The notes: a model not told the origin generated them from the letters alone. A stretch of 64,000 bases of DNA from Candidatus Heteroruminococcus faecigallinarum (GCA_904387055.1 CAJFKV010000006.1:1-64000), one strand, 5' to 3'; shown: positions 18,738 through 28,564, counted from the first letter of the stretch. Translations and numbers: made by a program.

Positions 18738-19091
18738 CTAGAGGGCAGCCTTGGCCTTCTCCACCAGAGCGGTGAAGGCGGCGGCGTCGTTGATGGCGAT
18801 CTCGGAGAGCATCTTCCGGTTGAGATCGATGCCGGCCTTCTTCAGTCCGTTCATGAAGGTGGAGTAGTTGACGCCGTTGAGCTTGCAGGCGGCGGAAATC
18901 CGGGTGATCCACAGGCGGCGGAAGTCACGCTTCTTCTGCTTTCTGCCGATGTAGGCATAGTTGCCGGACTTCATCACGGCCTCTTTGGCCATTTTAAAAT
19001 GCTTGCTCTTGGCACCAAAGTATCCCTTGGCAAGCTTGAGAACCTTCTTTCTTCTTTTGCGGGTCATCATTGCGCCCTTAATACGAGCCAT
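18738..19091 (-). CDS. rplT: Ribosomal protein bL20
   Basis: Primary rRNA-binding protein of the large subunit and, in Firmicutes, the repressor of its own operon through the infC leader. The 117-residue sequence is canonical: [20 protein letters not shown] at the N terminus, [20 protein letters not shown] in the middle, and a conserved C-terminal domain. It ends the infC-rpmI-rplT operon and is followed by a terminator. Confidence 0.99.
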   Translation of the reverse strand: MARIKGAMMTRKRRKKVLKLAKGYFGAKSKHFKMAKEAVMKSGNYAYIGRKQKKRDFRRLWITRISAACKLNGVNYSTFMNGLKKAGIDLNRKMLSEIAINDAAAFTALVEKAKAAL

Positions 19092-19146
19092 ATCTAGTTA
19101 CCTCCATTTTGGGTGATTTTCAATTCCTGCGCGTCACGAGCGAAGA

Positions 19147-19344
19147 TTACTTGTAGGGGATCATCAGCTTGATGGCGCCCATGTTGGTCTTGTCGGCATA
19201 GGTACCCTTGCGGAGGCCTCTCTTGCGCTTGGTGTCCTTCTTGTTCAGAATGTGGGACTTGAAAGCATGCGCTCTCTTGACCTTGCCGGTCTTGGTGAGA
19301 TTGAAGCGCTTTTTGGCTCCGGAATGAGTTTTGAGCTTAGGCAT
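19147..19344 (-). CDS. rpmI: Ribosomal protein bL35
   Basis: 65-residue large-subunit protein with the standard start [20 protein letters not shown] and end [10 protein letters not shown]. It lies between infC and rplT, the universal order. Confidence 0.99.
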   Translation of the reverse strand: MPKLKTHSGAKKRFNLTKTGKVKRAHAFKSHILNKKDTKRKRGLRKGTYADKTNMGAIKLMIPYK

Positions 19345-19368
19345 CGTTACAATTCCTCCTACTTGTCC

Positions 19369-19887
19369 TTACTTGGCTGCCTTGGGAGACAGGAACATGG
19401 TCATGCTGCGGCCTTCCAGCTTGGGGAGTTTTTCCACATTGGAAAACTCGGCGCAGGCGTCGGCAAACCGCTGCATCGTCCCGGTGCCCAGCTGGGCATG
19501 GGCCATCTCCCGCCCCCGGAAGCGGATCGAGACCTTGACCTTGTTTCCGCTGCTCAGGAACTTGCGGGCGTGGTTCACCTTGGTTTCAAAATCGTGGACA
19601 TCGATGTTGAGGGAGAGGCGAATCTCCTTGATCTCGATGACCCTCTGGTTCTTTTTGGCTTCCTTCTCCCGCTTGGCCTGCTCGAACCGATACTTGCCGT
19701 AGTCCATAATGCGGCAGACCGGCGGCGTGGCCTGGGGGGCGATCTTGACCAAATCCAGGTTCTTTTCAATGGCCAGCTTCATCGCGTCCCGAGAGGACAT
19801 GACGCCCAGCTGAGAACCATCCTCGCCAACCAGACGGATTTCCTTATCCCTGATTTCCTCGTTGATTGCAAGCTCCTTTGTTGCGAT
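19369..19887 (-). CDS. infC: Translation initiation factor IF-3 (AUC start)
   Basis: IF-3 keeps ribosomal subunits apart and checks start-codon pairing. An in-frame ATG at 19800 would give a truncated 143-residue form that lacks the INEEIRDKEIRL opening. Reading upstream restores a 172-residue protein that aligns with full-length IF-3 and places an ATC codon at 19885-19887 exactly where the start should be, 7 bases after GGAGGTG. No ATG, GTG or TTG lies in frame there. Rare AUU/AUC starts are a known autoregulatory feature of infC. Core motifs PPVCRIMDYGK and SIRFRGREMAH are intact. Confidence 0.95.
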   Translation of the reverse strand: MATKELAINEEIRDKEIRLVGEDGSQLGVMSSRDAMKLAIEKNLDLVKIAPQATPPVCRIMDYGKYRFEQAKREKEAKKNQRVIEIKEIRLSLNIDVHDFETKVNHARKFLSSGNKVKVSIRFRGREMAHAQLGTGTMQRFADACAEFSNVEKLPKLEGRSMTMFLSPKAAK

Positions 19888-20052
19888 GGCGGAACACCTC
19901 CAAAGTCTAAGATAAAATCACAAAGCGCAGACAGTTCCCCATCCGCGCTCAACATTCTTCAGGCCGCGCCAGCTTCCCGGCGATACCCTATTGACCCGGC
20001 ACCGCTCTGGCGGGCAGGTGAGAACGGACAGAACAGTTCTACTTTGTTTTAC
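19888..20052 (-). promoter_or_regulatory. infC leader, candidate L20-type regulatory region
   Basis: About 165 bases lie between the predicted transcription start and infC. In Firmicutes this interval often carries the L20-responsive leader. I see GC-rich potential pairing but no clear terminator, so the assignment is positional only. Confidence 0.35.
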
Positions 20053-20058
20053 CAGCCT

Positions 20059-20087
20059 ATCTTATCACCCCCGCCCCCCCTTGTCAA
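20059..20087 (-). promoter_or_regulatory. Sigma-A promoter of infC-rpmI-rplT
   Basis: A perfect TTGACA -35 (20082-20087) and TAAGAT -10 (20059-20064) are separated by exactly 17 bases on the minus strand. The spacer is almost entirely G, with two G-runs broken by one C. It begins 30 bases past the addA stop. Confidence 0.85.
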
Positions 20088-20116
20088 GAGGGGACAGGGG
20101 ATAAATTTTTCGGCTG

Positions 20117-23100
20117 TCACGGGATAGGGATGGCCCTGTCCTCCTCAAAGGAGTACAGAACCCTCTCCTTCACCGGCATTCCCAGCATCCGCTCCAGCAC
20201 CCGGCCGTAGATGGCCAGCTGGGGGGCGTACCGGGCAATCAGCTGGGGGCCGGTTTTTCCCCGGTCTGTCTTGTAGTCCACCACCACGGCGCCGTCCTCC
20301 TCCACAAAGACACAGTCGGCCACCCCCTGGATCACGGTGGACTCCCCCGGCGGCAGAGGATAATAGGGGGCCAGGATGGCCTCGTCCCCCTCGCACAGGA
20401 ACCGCAGCTCCCGGTACACCTCCTTGGCGGCAAAGATCCGCCCGGCCAGGGAGGAGGAGAAGAACCGGCGCAGCTTCTCCGGATCGATGGCCGCCCCCTC
20501 CTGGGGGGTAAAGTATCCCCGGGAGGTGAGCCGGCGGATCTCCTCCTCCGGGTCCCGGGACGCCCGCTCATAATCGGCAAACTGCATAAACCGGTGGAGC
20601 ACCGTCCCCTTCTCCGCCCCGGTGAGGCCCTGCTCCTGGAGGAACCCGGGCCGGGGGGCGTAGGCAAAGGCCCGTTCCCCTTTGGCAATCTCCGACACGG
20701 CCAGCTTGGAGGGCAGACGGGTGGCTTCCAGGTAAGGATACCGCCAGGCCAGCCGGCGGCCCAGCGCCTCCACCGCCGCCGGGTCCGGCTCCGGGGCGGG
20801 GGGGGCTTCCTCCCGGCGAGGGGCCGGCAGCGCCTCCTCCCCGATGACCCGGCAGAGGAAGCCCTCCCCCTGGCTGGGGCGGATCTGGCAATCCACCCCG
20901 CCCAGCCGGCGCAGGGGCTCGCCGCCCTCCAGGTGCAGGGCGGCGGCCACCATCCAGCGGAAGGGGGAGGTTGCCGCCCCCACCACCCAGGGGGACAGCC
21001 GCCCCCCCTCGTCCAGGGGATAGGCATAGGAGGCCAGCTTCTTCTCCAGCCCCTCCTTCCCTCTCCCCACCAGGAAGAGCCGCTCCTTGGCCCGGGTGAG
21101 GGCCACATACAAAACCCGCATCTCCTCCGACAGGGTGCTCTTGTTCTCGGCCACCTTGACCGCTTCCATGGGGAGGGTGGAAAACTGGATTCCCCGCTCC
21201 CGCTCCCGGCGCATGCAGGCAAACCCCAGCTGGCTGTGGAGCAGGGTGTTCCGGCGCAGGTCGACCTTGTTGAACTCCCGCGCCCCGTCGGCCAGGATCA
21301 CCACCGGGAACTCCAGCCCCTTGGAGGCGTGGATGCTCATCAGCTGGACCGCGTCCTCCGCCGGCAGGGTGGCGGCCGGCAGATCCTCCCCCTGTTCCTC
21401 CAGGAGGGCCAGCTTCCGCACCGCGCCGCTTACCCCCTGCCAGCCCCGGCTCTCCCAGCCGGCGATCTCGTCGGCCAGGAGGCGGAGGTTGGCCAGGCGG
21501 GTCTCCCCAAACTCCATGGCCCGCACCACCGGCAGATACCCGGTGGCGTCGTAGAGACGGAAGACCATCTCCTGGGCGGTGTGGACCGCCGCCTCCCGCC
21601 GCAGATCCTCCAGCAGGCGGAGGAACCGGGCGCAGTCCTCCCCTGCCTCCTCCTGGGCCGCCTCCCGCAGGCAGAGCAGCAGGGCCCGGTCCCGCCGGCC
21701 CCGGCGGATCTGGGCAATCCGGTCGGCGGAAAAGCCCACCATGGGGGAGAGCAGCAGGTGAAACAGCTCCAGGTCCAGCAGGGGGTTGTCCAGGACCTTC
21801 AGGAAGGAGAGGACCGGAGTGACCTCCGGCGCGGAGAGAAGCCCTCCCTCGCTGTTGGCCCAGGCGGGGATGCCCCGGGCCTTGAAGGCATCCAGATATT
21901 CCTCCGCCCGGGCCTTGAAGGAACGCATCAGGACACAGATGTCCCCCGGCTTCACCGGGCGCTGCTCCCCCTCCCGGCCCACCGGCGTCCCCTCCCGAAG
22001 GAGCTTCTCCGCCAGGGCGGCCACATAGTCCGCCTCCGGGGGGGCCTGGGCGGTGAGGAGGTGCAGCTGGACCGGCGCCTCCCCCTCTTCCAGGGGGGGA
22101 TACTGGGCCGCCGCCTGGAGCCGCTCCTCTTCCCCGTAATCCACCTCCCCCACCGCGGGGCTCATCACCATTTCAAACAGCTGGTTGACAAAGGAGGTGA
22201 TCTCCCGCCGGCTGCGGAAGTTTTTCCCCAGGATCACCTTGGCGGGAAAGTGGGTCCCGTCGTAGGGATGGGCCTCCCGTTGGCGGCGGAGGAAGATCCC
22301 CGGCATGGCCTGCCGGAACCGGTAGATGCTCTGCTTCACGTCCCCCACCAGGAAGAGGTTCTCCTCCTGCCGGGAGATGGCCCGGAAGATGGTCTCCTGG
22401 GCGTCGTTGGTGTCCTGGAACTCGTCCACCAGCACCTCTTCGTACCGGTCGGCAGCGGCCAGGGCCGCCGGGGTCCGGCGCCACCGGCCGTCCTCTCCCT
22501 TTTCCCACAGAAGGCGAAGGGCAAAATGTTCCAGGTCGGAAAAATCCACCAGCCCCCGGGCCTCCTTCCTGGCCTGCAGCACCTGGTCAAACTGCCGCAC
22601 CACCTGGAACAGCTGCCCCACCAGGGGGCGCAGGTCCTCCATGTCCTCCCGGTGCTGGGCGACCGTGGTGCAGAAGCGGCGTTCCTTCAGCTCCTTGGCC
22701 ATTCCCTTCACCTGCTCCCGGAGTCCCTTGACCAGCTCCTGCTTCTCCTTCTGGTCGTAGCCCCGCAGCACCTTCAGCTTGGCAAATTCCGTCCCCTGCA
22801 CCGCCGCCACAAAGCCGTCCCAGTCCTCCCGGTCCAGGCAGTCCTGCCAGGCGAGGAGCAGCTCCCGGTCGCTGCGGAAAGCAGGGCCGTAGGCCCCTTC
22901 CATGGCCTCGTCCCCCTCCATCTCCTCCAGGGCCCGCTCCACCGCCGACCGGGCGAAGGCCACCCCTTCCCGGGCATAGTCCCACAGCTGCCGTCCCCAC
23001 ACCGATTCCAGGGGGGGAATCGCCGGGTCGTAGAGGGCATATTTCTCCTCCAGCCACTCCTCATAAAAGGCATGGGACCGAAGGAAGCCGTAGAACCGCA

Positions 23101-23632
23101 GCACCGTCTCCTCCATCCGCCGGTCCCCGCGGGTGTTGGACACCAGCTCCACCAGCCGGAGGAAATCCTCCTCCCCCCTTCCGTAGAAGGCGGCCAGGGT
23201 TTCCTCCACCGCATCCGCCTGGAGGATCTTCAGCTCCTGGTCGTCGGCAATGCGGAAATCCGGATTGATTCCCAGGAGATGGAAATTCTGCCGTACCAGC
23301 TCCTGGCAGAAGGCGTGGATGGTGCTGATGTTGGCCTGCTCCAGGAGCAGCTGCTGCCGCTGGAGGCGGCTGTCCGCCGGGTGCTCCTCGATCAGCTCCC
23401 ACAGCTTCTGGGTGATCCGCTGGCGCATCTCCGCCGCCGCCGCCCGGGAAAAGGTGACCACCAGCAGGCGGTCCGCGTCCACAGGGTGGACAGGGTCGGT
23501 GATCCGGCCGATCACCCGCTGGGTAAGGACGGCGGTCTTGCCGCTGCCCGCCGCCGCCGAGACCAGAAGGCTTCCCCCTCTGGCCTCAATGGTGCTGCGT
23601 TGTTCCGGCGTCCAGACGACCCCCATCCTCAT
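20117..23632 (-). CDS. addA: Helicase-nuclease subunit AddA
   Basis: AddA with AddB forms the Gram-positive RecBCD equivalent that resects double-strand breaks. The 1171-residue protein has UvrD-type Walker A SAAAGSGKTAVLTQRV (Walker core 26-33), LVDEFQDTNDAQ, GDVKQSIYRFR, SIHASKGLEFPVV and a C-terminal nuclease motif VVDYKTDRGKT. ATG codons at 23632 and 23626 are both possible; the second has the better spacing from AAGGAG. It overlaps the end of addB by 47 bases. Confidence 0.97.
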   Translation of the reverse strand: MRMGVVWTPEQRSTIEARGGSLLVSAAAGSGKTAVLTQRVIGRITDPVHPVDADRLLVVTFSRAAAAEMRQRITQKLWELIEEHPADSRLQRQQLLLEQANISTIHAFCQELVRQNFHLLGINPDFRIADDQELKILQADAVEETLAAFYGRGEEDFLRLVELVSNTRGDRRMEETVLRFYGFLRSHAFYEEWLEEKYALYDPAIPPLESVWGRQLWDYAREGVAFARSAVERALEEMEGDEAMEGAYGPAFRSDRELLLAWQDCLDREDWDGFVAAVQGTEFAKLKVLRGYDQKEKQELVKGLREQVKGMAKELKERRFCTTVAQHREDMEDLRPLVGQLFQVVRQFDQVLQARKEARGLVDFSDLEHFALRLLWEKGEDGRWRRTPAALAAADRYEEVLVDEFQDTNDAQETIFRAISRQEENLFLVGDVKQSIYRFRQAMPGIFLRRQREAHPYDGTHFPAKVILGKNFRSRREITSFVNQLFEMVMSPAVGEVDYGEEERLQAAAQYPPLEEGEAPVQLHLLTAQAPPEADYVAALAEKLLREGTPVGREGEQRPVKPGDICVLMRSFKARAEEYLDAFKARGIPAWANSEGGLLSAPEVTPVLSFLKVLDNPLLDLELFHLLLSPMVGFSADRIAQIRRGRRDRALLLCLREAAQEEAGEDCARFLRLLEDLRREAAVHTAQEMVFRLYDATGYLPVVRAMEFGETRLANLRLLADEIAGWESRGWQGVSGAVRKLALLEEQGEDLPAATLPAEDAVQLMSIHASKGLEFPVVILADGAREFNKVDLRRNTLLHSQLGFACMRRERERGIQFSTLPMEAVKVAENKSTLSEEMRVLYVALTRAKERLFLVGRGKEGLEKKLASYAYPLDEGGRLSPWVVGAATSPFRWMVAAALHLEGGEPLRRLGGVDCQIRPSQGEGFLCRVIGEEALPAPRREEAPPAPEPDPAAVEALGRRLAWRYPYLEATRLPSKLAVSEIAKGERAFAYAPRPGFLQEQGLTGAEKGTVLHRFMQFADYERASRDPEEEIRRLTSRGYFTPQEGAAIDPEKLRRFFSSSLAGRIFAAKEVYRELRFLCEGDEAILAPYYPLPPGESTVIQGVADCVFVEEDGAVVVDYKTDRGKTGPQLIARYAPQLAIYGRVLERMLGMPVKERVLYSFEEDRAIPIP

Positions 23633-26600
23633 CCTCTCCTTCCCATTTTTCCAGTTGATCCAGGGCCTGGGGCACGGTCATCCTGGGGATGGGCCGCTCC
23701 TCCACCTGGCCACAGCTTTCGCAGACGAGCCGGTAATCGCACCGGTCGCAGGGGAGGCTGTCCCCCACCTTGGCGGGGCGCCTGGCAATCTCGCCCGCCT
23801 CCAGGCGGTCGGCCATCTCCCCCACCAGCCGGCGGATCCGCCGGTCCAGCCGGGCAAAGGCCTCCTGGTCCGCCAGGGGCGGGGCGGCCCGTCCCCCAAG
23901 GGACACCGGGATATACCGGCCGGCCAGCTCCCGCTCCATCCCCGTCAGCACCTCCCGGTCGGACAGGAGCAGCCCGTCCATCCGGAAGGCCGCTTCCGCG
24001 TCCTTGGCCACCTTTTGCGGGGGATCGGTCCGGGAAACGGTGGCCGCCTCCGCCGAGGCGGGCATATACAGCACCCCCGCCGGGGAAACCCCTTGGTAGG
24101 GGCCCCTTCCCCCCTGGCAGAGGGCGAACAGGTACAGGAACATCTGCATCTCCAGCCCGGCCAGCACCTGCCCCAGATCCAGCTTCTTGCCGCCGGTCTT
24201 GTAGTCCACCACCCGGGCCATCCGCTGGCCCTGGGGGTGCTGGGGGGAGGGCGGCAGGTCCATCAGGTCCACCCGGTCGATCCGCCCCTCCACCGCCACC
24301 TGGACGCCGCCGGGGCTCTCCACCCGGTAGGGGGCCGCCTGCCCCTGCTCCCCCACCTCCACCTCAAATCCGGCGGGGACAAACCGGCTTTGGGACAGCT
24401 CCTCCCCCAGCCGCCGCAGCAGCCGGACAAGGACGTTCACCAGCCGCAGGAACTGGTACCGGGTGCGGGGCGGCAGGCCGTCCTTCTCCCCCACCCGTTC
24501 CTCCAGGAACCGGTTGATCCGGACAATGATCTCCCGGCGGAGCTCCTCCTGGGAAAGGGTACACAGCTCCTGGGGAGAAAACGCCTGCATCAGCTCTTCC
24601 AGTACCTCATGGGCCAGCGACCCGGACTCCAGGAAGGAGAACTCCGCCTTCTTCCTGGGCTCCACCCGCAGGGTATAGCGGCAGAAATACTGGAAGGGGC
24701 AGCGATAAAACCCCTCCAGCCGGGAGGCGCTGGTGGTGATCCGGTCCCCATAGAGGGACCGGGCTGTCGCGGCGGCGAGGGACGGGGCCTCCATCCCCTG
24801 CGCCGCCTGGCGCAGCCGCTCCAGCCCCTCCTGGCCCCGGCGGAGCAGCTCCTCCTCCAGGCTGGCCCCCCAGGGGGAGGCCTCCAGCTGGGCGGCGGCC
24901 GCCTCGTCCAGGGCCGTATCCAGGTTGACCACCCGGTCCAGGGGCTCCACCGACCCCTCCTTCCAGCCGATGCCCGCCTTGCGGGCGGCCCGTTCCACCA
25001 TGAGGGAGGGCTGCCGCCTGCTCCCCTTGGCGTCCCCCCGGGGGGAGGTGACCACCAGCCGCTCCCGGGGGGCGGAAAGGGCCGTGTACAGGTGGTACCG
25101 CTCCTCCAGCGCCCGGCGCAGGCCGGTGGAGGCCAGCCGGATGCCCGCCTGGATCAGCAGGTCCCGCTCGCTGTCGCAGAAAAGCCCCCCGTCCCGGATG
25201 GGGAGAGGGAATTCCCCCTCGCTGACCCCCAGCACAAAGACCGCCCGGGGGGAGTCCATCCGCACCCGGCTGGCGTCGGCAAAGAGGACCTGGTCCACCG
25301 TGCGGGGCAGCTGGCCCACATCGATGGAGGCGGCCCCCATGGAGAAGAGCTGGGCAAACCGGGCCAGGGGATACCGGACCCCCTCCAGCTGGACGGCGAA
25401 GGTATCCAGAAGGGAGACGATCCCCTCCCACAGCCCGCTGCAAAGTTCCAGCTGGTCCCGCTCCTCCTGGGGAGGGAGGCCGGCGGCAAACTGCCGCAGA
25501 TGCTCCGCCGCCTGGGTATTCTCCAGGAAATGAAAGACCCCCAGGGCAAAGCCCTGGCCGTCACAGTCCTCCAGCTCCCGCTCCAGGCGGGCGACCGGCT
25601 CCACCAGCCGGGCGCGCACTTGGTTGATCTGCTCCAGCTCCAGCCGCTGCTGGTCGGTCATCTCCCCAAAGCCGGCCGGGTTGCGGGCAAAGGGGGACCG
25701 CCACTCCCCTCCGGCGGGGGACCAGGTATAGCAGTAGTTTTCCAGCCGGGCCGCCCCCTCTTCCTCCAGGCCCAGGGCGGGGTTCTTGGACAGGCGCAGG
25801 AGGGCCTGGCTGTCCCACCGGGAGCGGACCGCCTCCAGCCCGTCCTCCACCAGGCGCAGGAGGGGTTGGGCGGTCACCGGGGCCCGCTGGTCGGAAAAGA
25901 AGGGAATGCCGCACCGGCCGAAGACCGACCCCACCGCCGGCCGGTACCGGTCCAGCTGGCGGGTCACCACCGCAATCTCCCGGTACCGGTACCCCTCCTC
26001 CCGCACCAGACGGGCGATGGACAGGGCGGCGTAGGTCACCTCGTCGTAAGGGTTCCGGCAGTGGACCAGCTCCACCCCCTCCTGGGCGGGGGCGGTTTCC
26101 TCCCCCGCCAGGGCCGCCTCCAGGGCAGCGATGCCGGCCGACCGGAACCGCTTTCCCCCTGTCAACACCAGGGGCTTGGCCACCGGCACCGCCGCCCGGC
26201 GGGCCAGGCTCACCAGCCGGCGGGCGGTTTGCCGGGGGGTGGCAAACAGCTCGCAGCCACCCTCATCCGAAAGGCCGTCGGCGGTCAGGGCCGCCGTCAG
26301 CGCCGGGCTTTGGGCCAGCAGCACCGCCAGGAGGGATTCCTCCGCGGCGGTAAAGGAGATAAAGCCATCCACAAAGATCTCAGTCTGCCCAAACAGCGGC
26401 TCCTCCGCCGCCAGCCGGGCGGCCCGGCTCTCGTCGTCCAGGGGATCGGCAAACCCCCGGTCCACCAGGGCCTGGTAGGCCCCGTACAGGGCGGCAATCT
26501 CCTCCAGCTTGGCCCGCAGCGGCTCGTCCCCCGCCGTGCGGGCCGCCCGCTCCAGATCCTGGGGGGAGGCCCCGGCGTTCTTGAATTCGGCCGCCAGCTC

Positions 26601-26960
26601 CACCAGGGCGGGGATAAAGGCGGGGTTCTCCTTCTGGCGGCGATAGGTGGAGAGGGTGTCCTTCAGCTGGTCCAGCGCCACGCTCATCAGGATCAGGCGG
26701 GTGGCCTGGTCCAGGGTGCGGCCGGCCATCCCCCCCATCTGGCGGAAGATCCAGTCGGCCAGGCGGGTAAAGCTGAGCACCTGGACCTGCCGCATCCGGC
26801 CAAGGCCCAGGCGCCGGGTCAGCTCCCGCTCTCCGGCAAAAGAAAACTGCTCGGGCACCAGGAGGATGGCCGGGCGGCCATCCTCCACGGCCCGGCAGAG
26901 CCGGGAATACAGTTCGGTTGTCTTGCCGGTACCCGACCGGCCCAGGATCAGCTGCAGCAA
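23586..26960 (-). CDS. addB: Helicase-nuclease subunit AddB
   Basis: Partner of AddA with its own nuclease domain and a Chi-recognition fold. The 1124-residue protein has Walker A GRSGTGKTTE at 7-16, a nuclease domain ending with ARVVDYKTGGKKLDL, and the four-cysteine iron-sulfur staple of AddB proteins: one Cys in YRCPFQYFC and three in LPCDRCDYRLVC near the C terminus. It follows the DUF2284 gene by 12 bases. Confidence 0.96.
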   Translation of the reverse strand: MLQLILGRSGTGKTTELYSRLCRAVEDGRPAILLVPEQFSFAGERELTRRLGLGRMRQVQVLSFTRLADWIFRQMGGMAGRTLDQATRLILMSVALDQLKDTLSTYRRQKENPAFIPALVELAAEFKNAGASPQDLERAARTAGDEPLRAKLEEIAALYGAYQALVDRGFADPLDDESRAARLAAEEPLFGQTEIFVDGFISFTAAEESLLAVLLAQSPALTAALTADGLSDEGGCELFATPRQTARRLVSLARRAAVPVAKPLVLTGGKRFRSAGIAALEAALAGEETAPAQEGVELVHCRNPYDEVTYAALSIARLVREEGYRYREIAVVTRQLDRYRPAVGSVFGRCGIPFFSDQRAPVTAQPLLRLVEDGLEAVRSRWDSQALLRLSKNPALGLEEEGAARLENYCYTWSPAGGEWRSPFARNPAGFGEMTDQQRLELEQINQVRARLVEPVARLERELEDCDGQGFALGVFHFLENTQAAEHLRQFAAGLPPQEERDQLELCSGLWEGIVSLLDTFAVQLEGVRYPLARFAQLFSMGAASIDVGQLPRTVDQVLFADASRVRMDSPRAVFVLGVSEGEFPLPIRDGGLFCDSERDLLIQAGIRLASTGLRRALEERYHLYTALSAPRERLVVTSPRGDAKGSRRQPSLMVERAARKAGIGWKEGSVEPLDRVVNLDTALDEAAAAQLEASPWGASLEEELLRRGQEGLERLRQAAQGMEAPSLAAATARSLYGDRITTSASRLEGFYRCPFQYFCRYTLRVEPRKKAEFSFLESGSLAHEVLEELMQAFSPQELCTLSQEELRREIIVRINRFLEERVGEKDGLPPRTRYQFLRLVNVLVRLLRRLGEELSQSRFVPAGFEVEVGEQGQAAPYRVESPGGVQVAVEGRIDRVDLMDLPPSPQHPQGQRMARVVDYKTGGKKLDLGQVLAGLEMQMFLYLFALCQGGRGPYQGVSPAGVLYMPASAEAATVSRTDPPQKVAKDAEAAFRMDGLLLSDREVLTGMERELAGRYIPVSLGGRAAPPLADQEAFARLDRRIRRLVGEMADRLEAGEIARRPAKVGDSLPCDRCDYRLVCESCGQVEERPIPRMTVPQALDQLEKWEGEDEDGGRLDAGTTQHH

Positions 26961-26972
26961 TCCGTCCCCTCC

Positions 26973-27470
26973 TTATTCCACCAGTACCAGGGCAAATTGG
27001 CGGTATGGCCCCTCGGTCTTCTCGGCAAAGGTGTGCATCTCAAACCCACACCGGCGGGCGGTGGCAAACACGTCGATCCCGCAGGCTTCCATGGATGGGA
27101 TCGCCTTCTGGGGGAACCGGCAGGTTTCCAGGTCACAGGATTCGCAGAGAGTGCAGGGGTGCCCTCCCAATGCCAGGGACTTGTAGAACCCGCCCAGGAA
27201 CAGCCGCCGGGCGGTCTCCACCGCCAGCTGGTTGCTGTCCCCGGCCACGGAAAAAAGGATCCCCCGCCGGTAGCTGTCCAGGATCTCCCGGGTCCGCCGG
27301 TAATCGGGGCTGTGGGGCGGGCAGCAGCGGCTCTTGCCGTAGCGGGGACAACCGTACTGGCATTTGAAGAGGGTCCAGGGGGCCGTCTCCACCTGCCGGG
27401 GGTCCACCAGCTTCCACTGGGCCCCTTCCTCCTCCAGATAATCGGTATAGGGTTTCAGGGTAGTGCTCAT
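26973..27470 (-). CDS. DUF2284 cysteine-rich metal-binding protein
   Basis: 165-residue protein of the DUF2284 family, a predicted metal- or cluster-binding group of unknown function. The cysteines lie in two groups: FKCQYGCPRYGKSRCCPPHSP near residues 36-56 and PCTLCESCDLETCRFP near 103-118. The start ATG at 27470 has GGAAGG 6 bases upstream; the longer open frame begins inside the sortase gene. It lies between a sortase and addB on the same strand, with no functional link visible. Confidence 0.85.
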   Translation of the reverse strand: MSTTLKPYTDYLEEEGAQWKLVDPRQVETAPWTLFKCQYGCPRYGKSRCCPPHSPDYRRTREILDSYRRGILFSVAGDSNQLAVETARRLFLGGFYKSLALGGHPCTLCESCDLETCRFPQKAIPSMEACGIDVFATARRCGFEMHTFAEKTEGPYRQFALVLVE

Positions 27471-27492
27471 TGGTTTCCTTCCTTCTTCCTTC

Positions 27493-28377
27493 TCAGTCTC
27501 CATAGAGGGCCTCCCACACCTGGGGCATCACCGGATCGCTGTTGACCGTATAGGCGCCGGCAAAGTCCTCCGCCGTCTCCCCCGGGCGCAGCTTCCGCGC
27601 CACGATGCCCAGGCGGGCGTCGGAAAAATCGTAGACACAGGTGGACAGGGTGAGCAGCTGGTCCCCCGGCTGCACATCGATGGCGGCGTCAAAGAGGGAA
27701 TGGTCCCGCAGCTCCTGGAGGTAGCCGGCCTTCTCCTCATCGGTTTGGAGGCCGAGGCGGTTGATGTAGTTGAAGATCTCCCCGTGCTCCTCCCGGGTGG
27801 CCGCCAGGAACACCGAAAAGATCACATACTCCCCGTCCTCATACAGGTTGTCAAACTGGATGATGGGGTTCGCCTGGAGGTACTCCAGCTCCCGGTAGTT
27901 CTCCAGCACCACAAACATCCCCAGCCGGGTGTTGTGGCCGTAGAGGATGGTGTCGTAGTCCAGGGGATAGGGAGTGTTGCGGTAGTCCATGTAGATGCTG
28001 CCGTTGGTATTTTCCGCCTGGTAGAAATCGTGGGTCAGGTAATAGTCGTTGTCGGTGGTCTGAAGAACCGGCTGGCTCAGGTCCTCGTCCCCAATGGTGA
28101 TCCATCCCACCAGGTCTTGATTGGCGCTGTACAGCTCCCGGAACTTCTCCTGCATGGGGAGCTGGCCGTCTCCCCCCTGGGGGGCGGAGGAGCTGCTCTC
28201 CCCGGCGGATGCACTCTCCTCCCCCGCGTGGTAGATCTGCTCCAGCCGCCACTGGTTCACCAGGGTGTTCAGGTAATCCCCCACGCTGGGGACGGCATAT
28301 GGCAAGGTAAAGAGGGCCGCCAGCAGGCAGAGCCCCAGTACCAGGAATTTCTTTCTCTTGGGCCATGGTTTGCTCAT
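27493..28377 (-). CDS. srtB: Class B sortase
   Basis: Membrane cysteine transpeptidase that links surface proteins or pilins to the wall. The 294-residue protein has an N-terminal anchor (about residues 9-28), then a sortase fold with the catalytic histidine in ILYGHNTRLGMF, the cysteine in LLTLSTCVYDF and the arginine in GIVARKLRPGE. Length and the YGHN/STC spacing fit class B. No protein with a cell-wall sorting signal is in the window, so the substrate is unknown. The ATG at 28377 is preferred over 28383 by ribosome-site spacing. Confidence 0.93.
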   Translation of the reverse strand: MSKPWPKRKKFLVLGLCLLAALFTLPYAVPSVGDYLNTLVNQWRLEQIYHAGEESASAGESSSSAPQGGDGQLPMQEKFRELYSANQDLVGWITIGDEDLSQPVLQTTDNDYYLTHDFYQAENTNGSIYMDYRNTPYPLDYDTILYGHNTRLGMFVVLENYRELEYLQANPIIQFDNLYEDGEYVIFSVFLAATREEHGEIFNYINRLGLQTDEEKAGYLQELRDHSLFDAAIDVQPGDQLLTLSTCVYDFSDARLGIVARKLRPGETAEDFAGAYTVNSDPVMPQVWEALYGD

Positions 28378-28535
28378 GGGCATCGCTCCCTTCCAGACGG
28401 CGCCGCCGGGGGCGCCGAGGAGATGGTATCGTCAAACGGCAGCGCCGCAGCCCCGTCCGGGGAACGCGGCGCAGGTTGACGCTGCCCGCCGCCGGGGGCG
28501 CTGGGAGGCCTCTTCCTTCGGCGGGCTTTGTGAGT

Positions 28536-28564
28536 ATTATAGCATGGGAAAAAAGGGGGAACAA
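28536..28564 (-). promoter_or_regulatory. Promoter of sortase-DUF2284-addBA
   Basis: TTGTTC (28559-28564) and a perfect TATAAT (28536-28541), 17 bases apart on the minus strand, about 150 bases before the sortase start. Confidence 0.65.

Noticed and set aside
19369-19800. IF-3 starting at the ATG at 19800
   Set aside because: It would remove about 29 conserved N-terminal residues; the upstream ATC start restores a normal protein.
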